Assembly (NCBI RefSeq): GCF_001590785.1
Contig: NZ_LTAO01000009.1
Location: 405 to 64,404 of the forward strand
Length of the DNA stretch: 64,000 nucleotides
Source: Alkalihalobacillus trypoxylicola
GTDB lineage: Bacteria; Bacillota; Bacilli; Bacillales; Bacillaceae_D
Reading direction: 5' to 3'
The translations under genes and the position numbers were made by a program. This document shows positions 35,505 through 44,436 of this stretch, piece after piece (position 1 is the first letter of the stretch; each line of letters opens with the position of its first letter). The notes beneath the pieces are model-generated. The model searched no databases, had not been told where the DNA came from, and worked only from the letters and a program-made list of their open reading frames with translations.

Positions 35505-36551
35505 CTATAAACGAAGTCCTTCCAATGCTAAAAATAAATTATTAGACCAGATTTCATTTATGGCATCGTTATTCAAAGGGTTCACCCCAACACCAACTTC
35601 TATCGTAAAGCCAGGTCGTTTTGTTTCTTGGATAAACCAGTCCTTATAACCTCCATCACTCTCTGCGGTATGAATGGGAGTATAGGAACTGACTAATGAT
35701 AGCTTTTGGACCATATCCTTACTTTCTGCCGGCTCATAGCCTCTATATCCCCAATAAATCACTTGACCTTGTGAATGAAAGGCTAATACATAAGAAAAAT
35801 CATGATTTAATGTACATTTATAAATCGCCTGTGCTTCTGGTTCAGTTAACGGAGCTATGCCACTAAAATGTCGTGGCCATGGTTGCTGTGGACTTTCCTT
35901 CGCTTCCTTTTCCCAGCCTGCTGGCCATTGGTGGTTTAAATCTACACCTCTAATATTGCTTGACCAATGCTCAAATCGTTCTGATCCCTTATTAATTTTT
36001 AACACCTCATGATAATAGGGATGCTCCTTATAAATACCTTGCTGTACTAACTCGATTCCATCAGGGTTAACCATTGGAACGATAATTAATGTTACCTTTT
36101 CCAACAATTGTTTTATATTGTATGAATAAATAGATGAATTAGATTGTAAAGCCTCTACACATGTATAAAGGAATTTCATTAAAAATTTTGAGGTGTGCCA
36201 CTCATTAGCATGCCATCCACCACTGTAGAATACTTGCTTTTTTCCTGTTCCTATTTTAATTTGATAAATGGGCGTTCCTAATACAGAATGACCACATTTC
36301 TTAATATCAACATTTGATTGTACTAATTGTTTTAAATCATCTTCTAAATCCAATGGACCATACTCCGTGACAATGTCCCCTCCAATACCTGCTTGTCTTT
36401 TATATTCTGGTAAATAAAGCGTCATCCCTGGATAAATATAGGTGTGTTCATTAATGATTGAATGATTTTCCAAAAGTATATCAAATGGGCGCAAATCATG
36501 CTTAGCTGAAATTTTTGAAATGGTATCTCCTCTTTTTACACGATAATCCAT
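35505..36551 (-). CDS. LysM-containing M14 peptidase (gamma-D-glutamyl-meso-diaminopimelate peptidase type)
   Basis: 348 residues from MDYRVKRGD with GAGGGGGG upstream; the ATG at 36566 is unlikely. A LysM motif covers about 2-46 (YRVKRGDTISKISAKH). The M14 zinc carboxypeptidase domain (about 95-345) has GGWHANEWHTS (HxxE zinc ligands), LAFHSQGQ as third ligand, and the catalytic Glu in FTIEVGVG. This combination is known from endopeptidase I of Lysinibacillus sphaericus and similar enzymes, which cleave gamma-D-Glu-DAP bonds in spore or vegetative peptidoglycan. No signal peptide is seen, which is common in mother-cell enzymes. A symbol is not assigned. Confidence 0.88.
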   Translation of the reverse strand: MDYRVKRGDTISKISAKHDLRPFDILLENHSIINEHTYIYPGMTLYLPEYKRQAGIGGDIVTEYGPLDLEDDLKQLVQSNVDIKKCGHSVLGTPIYQIKIGTGKKQVFYSGGWHANEWHTSKFLMKFLYTCVEALQSNSSIYSYNIKQLLEKVTLIIVPMVNPDGIELVQQGIYKEHPYYHEVLKINKGSERFEHWSSNIRGVDLNHQWPAGWEKEAKESPQQPWPRHFSGIAPLTEPEAQAIYKCTLNHDFSYVLAFHSQGQVIYWGYRGYEPAESKDMVQKLSLVSSYTPIHTAESDGGYKDWFIQETKRPGFTIEVGVGVNPLNNDAINEIWSNNLFLALEGLRL

Positions 36552-36629
36552 TCTATCCCCCCTCATTGAAATGTATGAAATTAAAATGATTTCATGAAAA
36601 ACATTTCTGAGCTTTTATAAAAAAGCTAA

Positions 36630-36658
36630 TTGACAACCCACCATTCATATGATAAATT
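36630..36658 (+). promoter_or_regulatory. Sigma-A promoter of serA
   Basis: TTGACA (36630-36635), a 17-bp spacer and TAAATT (36653-36658) on the plus strand, ahead of the T-box leader. Confidence 0.7.
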
Positions 36659-36667
36659 ATCTAACAA

Positions 36668-36922
36668 TTAGGAAAGATGAAAAACTTTGATGAAGAATGA
36701 AAAAATGGTTTCCATTTAAGAGAACTAGTGGTTGGTGTGAACTAGTATGGAGCATTTTCGATAGCGCTTCGGAGTTAGTGTATTGAACTTAAGTAAGTAC
36801 ACTCGGTTAATCCGTTATCTTGGATTGTTATCCACAAGTTGCATGCTTTAGCATGAATGAGGGTGGTACCGCGGTTCAAACCTTCCGCCCCTCACATTCC
36901 GTGAGGGCTGGAAGGTTTTTTG
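36668..36922 (+). promoter_or_regulatory. T-box leader, serine-type, ahead of serA
   Basis: The leader has the T-box sequence TGAGGGTGGTACCGCG (36858-36873) and a terminator, AACCTTCC (36879-36886) to GGAAGGTT (36910-36917) with a T run. Stem I has distal stem arms ACTAGT/ACTAGT with loop GGTTGGTGTGA, then GAT-AGC-G. The likely specifier codon is AGC (36763-36765), serine, consistent with the gene it controls. T-boxes read uncharged tRNA, here probably tRNA-Ser, and then let transcription run into serA. The specifier pick is by eye; AGC also occurs at 36751-36753. Confidence 0.93.
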
Positions 36923-37034
36923 TGTAGCGCTTTCATTAAGACGATTTACGTTTTTAGAAAGTTAGCAAAATGATGATTGACTTTGCTACGTCAAAGCAGT
37001 AGAGTTATTAAAAAGTATAAGGAGTGTAAAGAAC

Positions 37035-38657
37035 ATGAGTGATCAAGCGATTGCAGAAAAACAAGCCTTAAACAAACAAAACGCAAAATATCGAATTCTC
37101 GTATCGGACCAAATGAGTGAAGAAGGTCTATTGCCACTGTTGCAAAGTGACTTTGTAGAATGTGTTCAAAAAAATGTTGACGTAGTAGAAGATTTAACTG
37201 TTTTTGATGCACTACTTGTTAGAAGTGCTACAAAGGTAACAAATGAATTACTAGAAAAGATGACAAATGTAAAAATTGTCGCTAGAGCTGGTGTAGGTGT
37301 TGATAACATTGACTTAGATGCCGCAACAAAACGAGGCGTCGTAGTCGTTAACGCTCCAGATGGAAATACGATTTCCACAGCAGAGCACACTTTTGCGATG
37401 ATCTGTTCTCTGTTAAGGAAAATTCCACAAGCGAATGCCTCAATTAAATCAGGAAAATGGGATCGAAAAGCCTTTCAGGGAGCAGAATTACGTGGGAAAA
37501 CCTTAGGAATCATTGGATTCGGACGTATTGGAACACAAATTGCTCAGAGAGCAAAAGCATTTGAAATGCCACTTCTCGTTTTTGATCCATTTTTAACAAA
37601 AGAAAGGGCTCAAAAAATCGGAGTAACCTCTGCAAGCTTAGATGAGGTTTTAACGACAGCTGATATTATTACCGTCCATACTCCACTGACGAAGGAAACA
37701 AAAGGTTTGTTAGGGATGAAAAATATCGCTAAAACAAAACCTGGTATTTATTTAATTAACTGTGCTCGTGGAGGTATTATTGATGAGCAAGCTCTTAAGC
37801 ATTATTTAGCAAGCGGGCACGTAGCGGGAGCAGCTTTAGACGTTTTTGAAGAAGAGCCTGCTACAGACCGTGAGTTAATTGAATTTGAACAAGTCATCAC
37901 GACACCACATATCGCTGCCTCTACTGTAGAAGCGCAATTGAATGTTGCTTCACAGGTATCTGAGGAGGTCTTAAACTTCTTAGAAGGAGAACCTGCACGT
38001 AATTCAATTAATTTACCTACTCTTTCAAAAGAAGTATATGAAAAGGTAAAACCATACTATGAACTGACGAAAAAAATGGGTAATATTTTATCTCAAGTTA
38101 TGAAGACACCTGTTAAGGAAATCGAAGTATTTTATAGTGGGACCGTTAGAAATTTGGAAACCACAATCACCACGAGAAGTTTGATGGCAGGATTTTTACA
38201 ACCACGTGTAGATGCTGCAGTAAATGATGTAAATGCTTCAGTCATTGCTAAGGAAAGAGGCATTACTTTTGGCGAAAAACATTTAGATAAATCTTATGGG
38301 TATTCAAACTTAATTCATGCTATCGTCCATGGTGAAGATCGACGCTTTGAAATTCAAGGAACCTTTATTAAAGAATACGGTGCACGTATCGTTAATGTAA
38401 ATGGGTTTAATGTTGATTTTGTACCTAGCGGACATATCCTTTATATTCAGCATAATGACCGCCCTGGTGTAATCGGTAGAATGGGTCAGCTCCTCGCTCA
38501 GCACAACGTCAATATTGCAACGATGCAAGTGGGACGTAAGGAAGAAGGCGGAGAAGCCATTATGATGGTTACGGTAGATAAGCCTGTAACCGACGAACTT
38601 GCTGAAACCCTAACAAAAATAGATGAAATTTCTTTTGCCTATAAAATTGAGATTTAG
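37035..38657 (+). CDS. serA: D-3-phosphoglycerate dehydrogenase
   Basis: 540 residues, ATG preceded by AAGGAGTG. Substrate domain (about 20-115 and 300-330), nucleotide-binding domain with GIIGFGRIGTQIA (about 158-170), ALDVFEEEPA and the catalytic HIAAS, a long intervening domain (about 335-460) and an ACT regulatory domain (about 470-540) with NDRPGVIGRMGQLLAQHNVNIA. This is the long SerA form with serine feedback. It makes 3-phosphohydroxypyruvate, the first step of serine synthesis. A serine-type T-box precedes it. The first 18 residues (MSDQAIAEKQ...) form a lineage-specific extension. Confidence 0.96.
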   Translation: MSDQAIAEKQALNKQNAKYRILVSDQMSEEGLLPLLQSDFVECVQKNVDVVEDLTVFDALLVRSATKVTNELLEKMTNVKIVARAGVGVDNIDLDAATKRGVVVVNAPDGNTISTAEHTFAMICSLLRKIPQANASIKSGKWDRKAFQGAELRGKTLGIIGFGRIGTQIAQRAKAFEMPLLVFDPFLTKERAQKIGVTSASLDEVLTTADIITVHTPLTKETKGLLGMKNIAKTKPGIYLINCARGGIIDEQALKHYLASGHVAGAALDVFEEEPATDRELIEFEQVITTPHIAASTVEAQLNVASQVSEEVLNFLEGEPARNSINLPTLSKEVYEKVKPYYELTKKMGNILSQVMKTPVKEIEVFYSGTVRNLETTITTRSLMAGFLQPRVDAAVNDVNASVIAKERGITFGEKHLDKSYGYSNLIHAIVHGEDRRFEIQGTFIKEYGARIVNVNGFNVDFVPSGHILYIQHNDRPGVIGRMGQLLAQHNVNIATMQVGRKEEGGEAIMMVTVDKPVTDELAETLTKIDEISFAYKIEI

Positions 38658-38663
38658 TCTCTT

Positions 38664-38706
38664 AAGCTGTTTTGTCATTTATTGATAAAGCAGCTTTATA
38701 TTTTTT
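38664..38706 (+). terminator. Intrinsic terminator of serA
   Basis: AAGCTG...TGTCA pairs with TGATAAAGCAGCTT (38664-38696) allowing wobbles, followed by TTATATTTTTT. It overlaps the end of the convergent gene at 38696. Confidence 0.7.
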
Positions 38707-39109
38707 CAGCAGATAAAGGACCCCAAATCTTCTGAAATAAAAGCTCTAATTGCTCCTCTTTCGTTAGCTGCAAATAATGTAAGCCTTTTTCTGTAATTTT
38801 TACAAAGAAATCCTCAATGTTTAAAAACTCTTCTAACAAAGCTACCTGAAAGTAAAATTGGTATAATTGTTGAAATTCTTTTTCCTGCTCGCTTTCCTTT
38901 ATAAGGTAACCAAAAGCACGGTTATGAGATTTCCAAAAACGAGGGTGGATTTGTCCTTTTGTTTTTAAACGAATTTTTTGATGGTTTTTTATTTTTTTTA
39001 GCATAAATACAAACCCATCTACTAAATCAATTTGATGCCCATTTAAATCTGTTTGTTTATTTAATAATTTTAATAATGATGTGCTGACAGAATGCTGGTC
39101 TATTTTCAT
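38696..39109 (-). CDS. Unknown protein, 137 residues
   Basis: A soluble, charged protein with predicted helices and no membrane segment. It starts MKIDQHSVSTSLLKLLNK; a middle basic stretch (RLKTKGQIHPRFWKSHNR) and an acidic, leucine-rich C-terminus (TKEEQLELLFQKIWG) are the main traits. GAGG lies about 8 nt before the ATG. No domain is recognised. It is convergent with serA and shares its terminator region. Next upstream on the same strand is the M23/LysM gene start region, with an 81-nt gap. Confidence 0.7.
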   Translation of the reverse strand: MKIDQHSVSTSLLKLLNKQTDLNGHQIDLVDGFVFMLKKIKNHQKIRLKTKGQIHPRFWKSHNRAFGYLIKESEQEKEFQQLYQFYFQVALLEEFLNIEDFFVKITEKGLHYLQLTKEEQLELLFQKIWGPLSAEKI

Positions 39110-39190
39110 ACACTTTCCTCACCTAGTAAATTTAGATCTATTTTACCATATTAAATCTATTTACTATAGCAAACAAAGAGAAGATTTCTT

Positions 39191-40282
39191 TTAATCTTGA
39201 ACGATTAATTTCATGCCTGGGTGTATTAAATCAGATTCAAAATGATTTAAATTAAATAAAACTTCTACTGTAATTTGATGATTATAAGCAATTTGTGTGA
39301 GCGTATCTCCAGCTTTGACAATATATTCATTGTCGGGGTTTTCATATACAACTAATTCTTGACCTATTTGCAATACATCGTCTTTTAATTGATTCCATTT
39401 CTTTAAATCTTCAATCGTAACATCATATTCTTTCGAAATAGCCCAAAGGCTATCATTCTTTTTAACCGTTCTTTCTACCATTTGCTCATGCTCTACTAAT
39501 TCTAATAAGGAGACTAAATCTTCTTCAACCATGTAATCTAATGGTTGATAATCGGAACTATCGTCATCTATTTCTTCTGTTTCTTTTATCGCTATTGTCT
39601 CCTTTTCTGTTTCCAGTTCATTTTGGTTTACTTCTTTCTCTTGTTGTTGTTCTTCTTCCACCTCTTGCTGTTGTTCTACATCTTCTTTCTCTTCTTCCCA
39701 TTCTTCATCCAGATAGGAGCTCATAGTTTGCAGCACATCTCCTTCAGCATGTCCTAGTGCCGCATACATAGATTCATGGTCAGAACCAAGAACGGTCAGC
39801 GGATCAAAAGAGTTAGATTTTTCTGCATCCCATTCATCATAATGCATCTCGAAATGTAAATGATTTCCTGATGAGCGTCCTGTATTTCCAACAGTTCCTA
39901 TCAAATCCTTTTTCTCGACTGTTTCCCCCTCTTCTACAAACCGTTGGTGAAGATGAGCATATACCGTTTCGATATCTTGATGGTTGTGTTTAATAAAAAT
40001 AACATTTCCATAGCTTGAAGAATAATAAGACCGACTAACCTTTCCCCCCTCAACGGCTATGACTGGCGTCCCCTCAGGAGCGGCAATATCAATCCCATAA
40101 TGTGTTCCACCCCTTGTACCATATGTATCGGTTAACTGACCAACGGTTGGCCAAATGATTGGATATTCACTGTGATTACCTTCTTCCGCTTTAGCAACAG
40201 GACTATTAGCTCCTAGAAATAAAATACCGATAAACAATGCTAGAGCAAAAGCTATTATAAGCCTCTTTATTAAATCAAGCAT
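39191..40282 (-). CDS. Secreted M23 metallopeptidase with two LysM motifs
   Basis: 363 residues. Signal peptide (about 1-31, ending near PVAKAEE). LytM/M23 domain (about 45-165) with HYGIDIAAP (His61, Asp65) and HLHFEMH (about 142-148), the zinc and catalytic motifs. Then a Glu/Gln-rich coiled linker (about 195-245), and two LysM motifs (about 271-315 and 318-362; KKNDSLWAISKEY, VKAGDTLTQIAYNH). M23 enzymes cut peptidoglycan peptide bonds; the layout suggests a cell-wall hydrolase or cortex remodelling enzyme. AAGGAGGA precedes the ATG. Not assigned a symbol. Confidence 0.88.
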   Translation of the reverse strand: MLDLIKRLIIAFALALFIGILFLGANSPVAKAEEGNHSEYPIIWPTVGQLTDTYGTRGGTHYGIDIAAPEGTPVIAVEGGKVSRSYYSSSYGNVIFIKHNHQDIETVYAHLHQRFVEEGETVEKKDLIGTVGNTGRSSGNHLHFEMHYDEWDAEKSNSFDPLTVLGSDHESMYAALGHAEGDVLQTMSSYLDEEWEEEKEDVEQQQEVEEEQQQEKEVNQNELETEKETIAIKETEEIDDDSSDYQPLDYMVEEDLVSLLELVEHEQMVERTVKKNDSLWAISKEYDVTIEDLKKWNQLKDDVLQIGQELVVYENPDNEYIVKAGDTLTQIAYNHQITVEVLFNLNHFESDLIHPGMKLIVQD

Positions 40283-40371
40283 AAAATCCTCCTTATAAAC
40301 TTTTAGATTGATTTACACTTCAGCTTCTTGTCTACATAAGCCTATGAGTGCTTGAAAGCAATTATGCTTGT

Positions 40372-41478
40372 TTATTCTACTGCTCCTGCAACATTAAGGG
40401 TGACATTCGCTTCAACCTCAAATGAAACCTGATGATAAATAGTACTCGCCCATTCGTCTGGGTGCCAATTTCTCGTTTTACTTCGATAAAGCTCACCTAT
40501 CCCAATTGGATCAATATCTTGGTCTCTGAACATGTTTAATAGCCTTTCAGAAGCACGAACTATTTCTTCTTCAATTTGTTTTTCAATATCGTCTGCTTCC
40601 ATTTTGTTTTCTAAATTTATATTTCCACCTGTATCATATATTTCAGATTTTATATCGATTGTAAACGTTACTTTTGGCTCACCTTCATCATGTTCTAAAT
40701 GGCGCTTAAGGCGCGAACGGACGACTTCAATGACGATTGGCATTTTTTCATCTTCAACCTCAACAAAAAATTGATGATAAGATTTCCCAGCATTACTTAA
40801 TAATAATTTAATAAAAAAACTTTCAGCTACATCGACCTTCATTTTCATAACGTCGCGATCAAACAATGCTAACCCCGTTATATCTACTGAGCCATCTTTC
40901 TTTCGAATGATAGGTAAATAAGGGTCTCTAGCATCACTATACAAATCAAAAAGGAATTCATGTAAGTTAACATTTGGAATCGGACCTCTTTCCATATTTT
41001 GCATAACTAAATCAGCTAAGAAAACACCCACCTGTTCTTCAGAGCTAATTTTATTGATTAATAATTCACCAGCCTCGCCATCCTCGATTACCACTAATAA
41101 TATTCGATTTCCAACCGTTGGATCACGATATAAAGGTAAAATATATGGTTCTAGCCCTTCGTCTGCCAATTCCTCACTAAATAAGGCCATTCTCAACTGA
41201 CCTGTTACTAAAGGCTTTTGGGCACGTTGATTCAGCTTATTAATAATCGCTTTCGGTGTATCCCCTTCACCTTGCAAGGTTTCTTGTTCAATTTTTCTCT
41301 CTACGACTTGTTCACTAAAGGTCGGAAAGTTAACAGACATTTTAACCAAGTGATCCTCTGAGCCTTTATCATAGGCAATCGCACTTATAATTGAAATTTC
41401 ATCAATGATTTCCGTACTAATGATACAGCCAGATAATAAAAAGAGACACAGCAAGCTATTACATACTTGTCGTTTCAT
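40372..41478 (-). CDS. Ger(x)C-family spore germinant receptor lipoprotein
   Basis: 368 residues from MKRQVCNSLL with AAAGGAAA upstream; the frame continues to 41586 without a site. A lipobox LLSGC (about 13-17) marks a lipoprotein; mature chain of about 350 residues is mostly extracytoplasmic. The GerC-like domain includes DEISIISAIAYDKG near the start and a C-terminal domain near VSFEVEANVTL. C-subunits stabilise GerA-type receptors in the spore inner membrane. It is the third gene of a gerABC operon and overlaps gerB by 20 bp. Germinant specificity cannot be told. Confidence 0.92.
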   Translation of the reverse strand: MKRQVCNSLLCLFLLSGCIISTEIIDEISIISAIAYDKGSEDHLVKMSVNFPTFSEQVVERKIEQETLQGEGDTPKAIINKLNQRAQKPLVTGQLRMALFSEELADEGLEPYILPLYRDPTVGNRILLVVIEDGEAGELLINKISSEEQVGVFLADLVMQNMERGPIPNVNLHEFLFDLYSDARDPYLPIIRKKDGSVDITGLALFDRDVMKMKVDVAESFFIKLLLSNAGKSYHQFFVEVEDEKMPIVIEVVRSRLKRHLEHDEGEPKVTFTIDIKSEIYDTGGNINLENKMEADDIEKQIEEEIVRASERLLNMFRDQDIDPIGIGELYRSKTRNWHPDEWASTIYHQVSFEVEANVTLNVAGAVE

Positions 41479-42577
41479 GATGATTTCCTTTCTTCTTTTT
41501 CCATTTATAGACGATAAACTGCAACAGGACGAGAAGAGGTATGTAAGCAAAAGCAAAATAAAAGCCAATTTGGTTAAAAATTTCACCGATTTGGTCCAGC
41601 TCTGCTTTTGTTGGAATGATCGCTGATAAAAAGGCTACTAGTAACACGATAAAGACTAAAACATGACGTTGATTTAAACTGAAAACTCGCTTACTTAAAC
41701 GACTCGCTGCCCAAATCGCTAAGGCTATATTAGGAACGATTAACACTAACCATAATGTCACTCCTACATACTCAAATCTTTCTAAAAAGGGAAATTCAAT
41801 GACCTTAAACAAAGTTAAAGTTCCCCAGATTGTTTTGTTTAATTGTTCTTCACTATAGAAAAATAAGCTGACCAATGTAATATACGTATAGGTTAACGTT
41901 GTAAATATTGCGCCTGCCTGAGTCCACTTTTGACTAAATTGTCTATTTTTTAAGAAAGGATAATAAATTAAAAGTAGCTCAAAGCCAGAATAACTAAAGA
42001 TAACCGATTTTGCTCCTTCAAAAATTTCGAAAACACTGTGCTTCCAAATAGGAAGAATATTAAGATAATGAGCAAATTCTAATGGCATAAGAAATAATGG
42101 AAAAAGTGGAATAATAACGATTGTACTAATGAACGATAGCCCAACTACAGTTCGAAATCCACCAGATACGACGTAATAACAAAAAGGGATGGTTAATACA
42201 GAGAAAAAAATGGTCGATACATCCTCAAAGACCCATACTTGGACGACTTCTATATACGTTCTAATAATAATAACTGCTAATGCTAGAAAATACGCACCAA
42301 TCAATAGGCTTAGAAAACCACCTACCCACTTTCCGAAAATTTCCATATGGATATGAATAATATCTCCATCCGCTTTTTTTAATAAAACATACATTAGTGC
42401 AATACTTAAGCTAACTAAAATTCCTGCAATAATAACCGAAATCCAGCCATCATAACCGGTAATTTTGACTAAATTTCGTTGAAACCCTAGTACTCCTACA
42501 CCGAACTGCATAGAATGAATGATGAAAAAGGATAAAAAGCCTGATACGAGATATTGTTCTTTTATTTCTTTTGCCAA
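41459..42577 (-). CDS. GerB-family spore germinant receptor permease-like subunit
   Basis: 372 residues from a TTG with AGGAGGG upstream. About ten membrane helices with an amino acid permease-like layout, beginning EIKEQYLVSGFLSFFIIHSMQFG. The GerAB class binds the nutrient ligand, as shown for GerAB of B. subtilis with L-alanine. It lies between gerA and gerC genes with a 19-nt gap on one side and an overlap on the other. The ligand-contact residues cannot be judged by eye. Confidence 0.93.
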   Translation of the reverse strand: MAKEIKEQYLVSGFLSFFIIHSMQFGVGVLGFQRNLVKITGYDGWISVIIAGILVSLSIALMYVLLKKADGDIIHIHMEIFGKWVGGFLSLLIGAYFLALAVIIIRTYIEVVQVWVFEDVSTIFFSVLTIPFCYYVVSGGFRTVVGLSFISTIVIIPLFPLFLMPLEFAHYLNILPIWKHSVFEIFEGAKSVIFSYSGFELLLIYYPFLKNRQFSQKWTQAGAIFTTLTYTYITLVSLFFYSEEQLNKTIWGTLTLFKVIEFPFLERFEYVGVTLWLVLIVPNIALAIWAASRLSKRVFSLNQRHVLVFIVLLVAFLSAIIPTKAELDQIGEIFNQIGFYFAFAYIPLLVLLQFIVYKWKKKKGNHHETTSM

Positions 42578-42596
42578 CTTTGACCCTCCTTTCTAC

Positions 42597-44093
42597 TTAT
42601 TCATCTATATCATGTTTCTTTACCGCATTAGAGAAGTTGAGACGTTTCTTTTTTTGTGGACGTAGGAAAATAGGTCGCTTAGACATCCAACTAAACGGAA
42701 GGCGAATAAAGGCATCTTTCCAATCTCTAAAACGTGGTGGATAAAATGGCGATAAATACGGTCTTCCTAAAGAAGTTAAATGTAATAAATGTACAAGAGT
42801 ATAAAGGAGTGCAATACCGATTCCAATTACTCCTAACCATGCAGCCAAAATAATATAAGGAAAACGAATCATTCGAATCGTATTACCCATTTGATAGACA
42901 GGAGTAGTGAAGGATGCTAAGGCTGCTAGGGCAACGATAATTAGTAAAATATTACTTGTTAAGCCAGCTTCAACCGATGCTTGTCCAATAACGATTCCAC
43001 CTACAATTCCAATCGTTTGCCCTACCTTTGTTGGAAGTCGTGCTCCTGCTTCTCTTAAAAGCTCAATCGTTAATTCCAAAAACACAGCCTCTATTAAAGG
43101 TGGAAAAGGAATATTGATTCTTGATCCAATAATGATACCGAGTAAATCTCTAGGAATAAGCTCGTAATGATAAGTTAAAACCGCCACGTAAATGGGTGAA
43201 GCAAAGATGGAAAAAGTAACAGCTAAATAACGAAGTAAACGAATAGCGGAGGCAATTTGCCATGAAAGGTAATAATCCTCCAAAGAAGAAAAAAATTCAA
43301 CTAAAGTCGTGGGTCCGAAAATAGCCTCTGGAGAGCCTTCACAAAAAAAGCCTACCTTTCCTTCTGCAAGGACCGCAGCAAAACGCTCGGGTCTTTCCGT
43401 ATTAATAAACTGTGGAAATAACGATAAACTCCGATCTGAAATCATCTGAGATAAACTATTAGCATCCATTACTTGGTCAATTTCGACATCTTGTAGCCTC
43501 TGTACTAACGTATCCAAATTATCTTGATCAGCAATTCCTTGTATGTATAAAATAATAACTTTCGTTTTCGTAAGAGTTCCGATCGTTAATTCCTTTGTAC
43601 GTAATTCTCCAATCGGAAGTCTTTTGCGAATTAAGTTTATATTCGTATCAACCGCTTCAATAAATGCTTCTTGTGGACCGGTTACACTAAATTCTACCTC
43701 TGGTGCTGTTACCTCTCTTTCAGAGGACATCTTCACATCTACGATTGCATATTGCTTCTTTTCATCGTTCAAACTAATGAGCAGAAAGCCTCTCATTAGT
43801 AATTCTCGCACCTTTTCTCCTCTGTCTACTAATTCTTTTTTTTCAATGGGAATATGACTTATAATATCAGCCATCTCATTTGTATTTGATTGAAATAGAT
43901 AAGGAATGCAGTCTTTCACCACTCGGTCTGGGTCTACTAAAGTGGAATAATAGGAAATAAAAAAATTTCGTCCGTTTATTTTTTGTTCATAATGGACAAA
44001 ATCTACTGACACTAAGAAGTCGCTTATAACATCTTCGATTGATTCTGTTTTTTGTTTGTATTTAATTTTTTCCTTCATCCATCGAAGTAGCAT
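42597..44093 (-). CDS. GerA-family spore germinant receptor subunit
   Basis: 498 residues from MLLRWM, a start that lies 42 nt downstream of a consensus sigma-G -10 box; the frame extends to 44219 but crosses that promoter. An N-terminal soluble region (about 1-290) and a C-terminal region with about four to five membrane helices (about 290-450), ending in a basic tail (MSKRPIFLRPQKKKR). Features of the GerA family are PERFAAVLAEGKVGFFCEGSPEA and the GIIIGSRINIPFPPLIEAVFLEL stretch. The A subunit is the largest component of the nutrient receptor in the spore inner membrane. First gene of the operon. Confidence 0.93.
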   Translation of the reverse strand: MLLRWMKEKIKYKQKTESIEDVISDFLVSVDFVHYEQKINGRNFFISYYSTLVDPDRVVKDCIPYLFQSNTNEMADIISHIPIEKKELVDRGEKVRELLMRGFLLISLNDEKKQYAIVDVKMSSEREVTAPEVEFSVTGPQEAFIEAVDTNINLIRKRLPIGELRTKELTIGTLTKTKVIILYIQGIADQDNLDTLVQRLQDVEIDQVMDANSLSQMISDRSLSLFPQFINTERPERFAAVLAEGKVGFFCEGSPEAIFGPTTLVEFFSSLEDYYLSWQIASAIRLLRYLAVTFSIFASPIYVAVLTYHYELIPRDLLGIIIGSRINIPFPPLIEAVFLELTIELLREAGARLPTKVGQTIGIVGGIVIGQASVEAGLTSNILLIIVALAALASFTTPVYQMGNTIRMIRFPYIILAAWLGVIGIGIALLYTLVHLLHLTSLGRPYLSPFYPPRFRDWKDAFIRLPFSWMSKRPIFLRPQKKKRLNFSNAVKKHDIDE

Positions 44094-44134
44094 CGTATCA
44101 TTCCTAACCTTTTTAATAAGTGGAAAGCTTTTTT

Positions 44135-44164
44135 TATTATGAAACGACAAACGTTTAATTATAC
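44135..44164 (-). promoter_or_regulatory. Sigma-G promoter of the gerABC operon
   Basis: On the minus strand GTATA (44160-44164), an 18-bp spacer and CATAATA (44135-44141) match the sigma-G consensus GHATR - N18 - CATnHTA exactly. The start lies about 42 nt upstream of the gerA ATG at 44093. Forespore expression is expected for germinant receptors. Confidence 0.75.
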
Positions 44165-44388
44165 AAATAGATGAAGAACAGTTAAAATTCTCTAAAATGA
44201 AACTCCTAATACAACCCATGTATAAAAAATCAACCTAAAAGATGTGAACTTGCACCGCTACAGAAATACTTTTCTTTCTTAGAGAACAGCTTTGAGCATG
44301 TACAGTGAAAAATAGCTATTCTACAGCCTTCAAAACATATATGACATCAGGAGTCTTTGTATTGATTTTGCACTCTTAGAAAAATAAA

Positions 44389-44427
44389 AAAAGAACACTC
44401 CTTTTTAAGGGAATGTTCTTTTTTTCA
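44389..44427 (-). terminator. Intrinsic terminator of the VanW gene
   Basis: AAAGAACA...GGAGTG stem, with arms AAAGAACA and TGTTCTTT, and TTTTTTT on the minus strand. It lies 10 bp after the VanW stop at 44437. Confidence 0.8.
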
Positions 44428-44436
44428 ATTCGCTAC

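Larger units (their letters stand above)
44094..44436. other. Intergenic region between gerA and the VanW gene
   Basis: Holds the sigma-G promoter of the ger operon (44135-44164) and the terminator of the VanW lipoprotein gene (44389-44427). Between them, 44165-44388 shows no frame with a ribosome site and no recognised structure. Confidence 0.5.
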
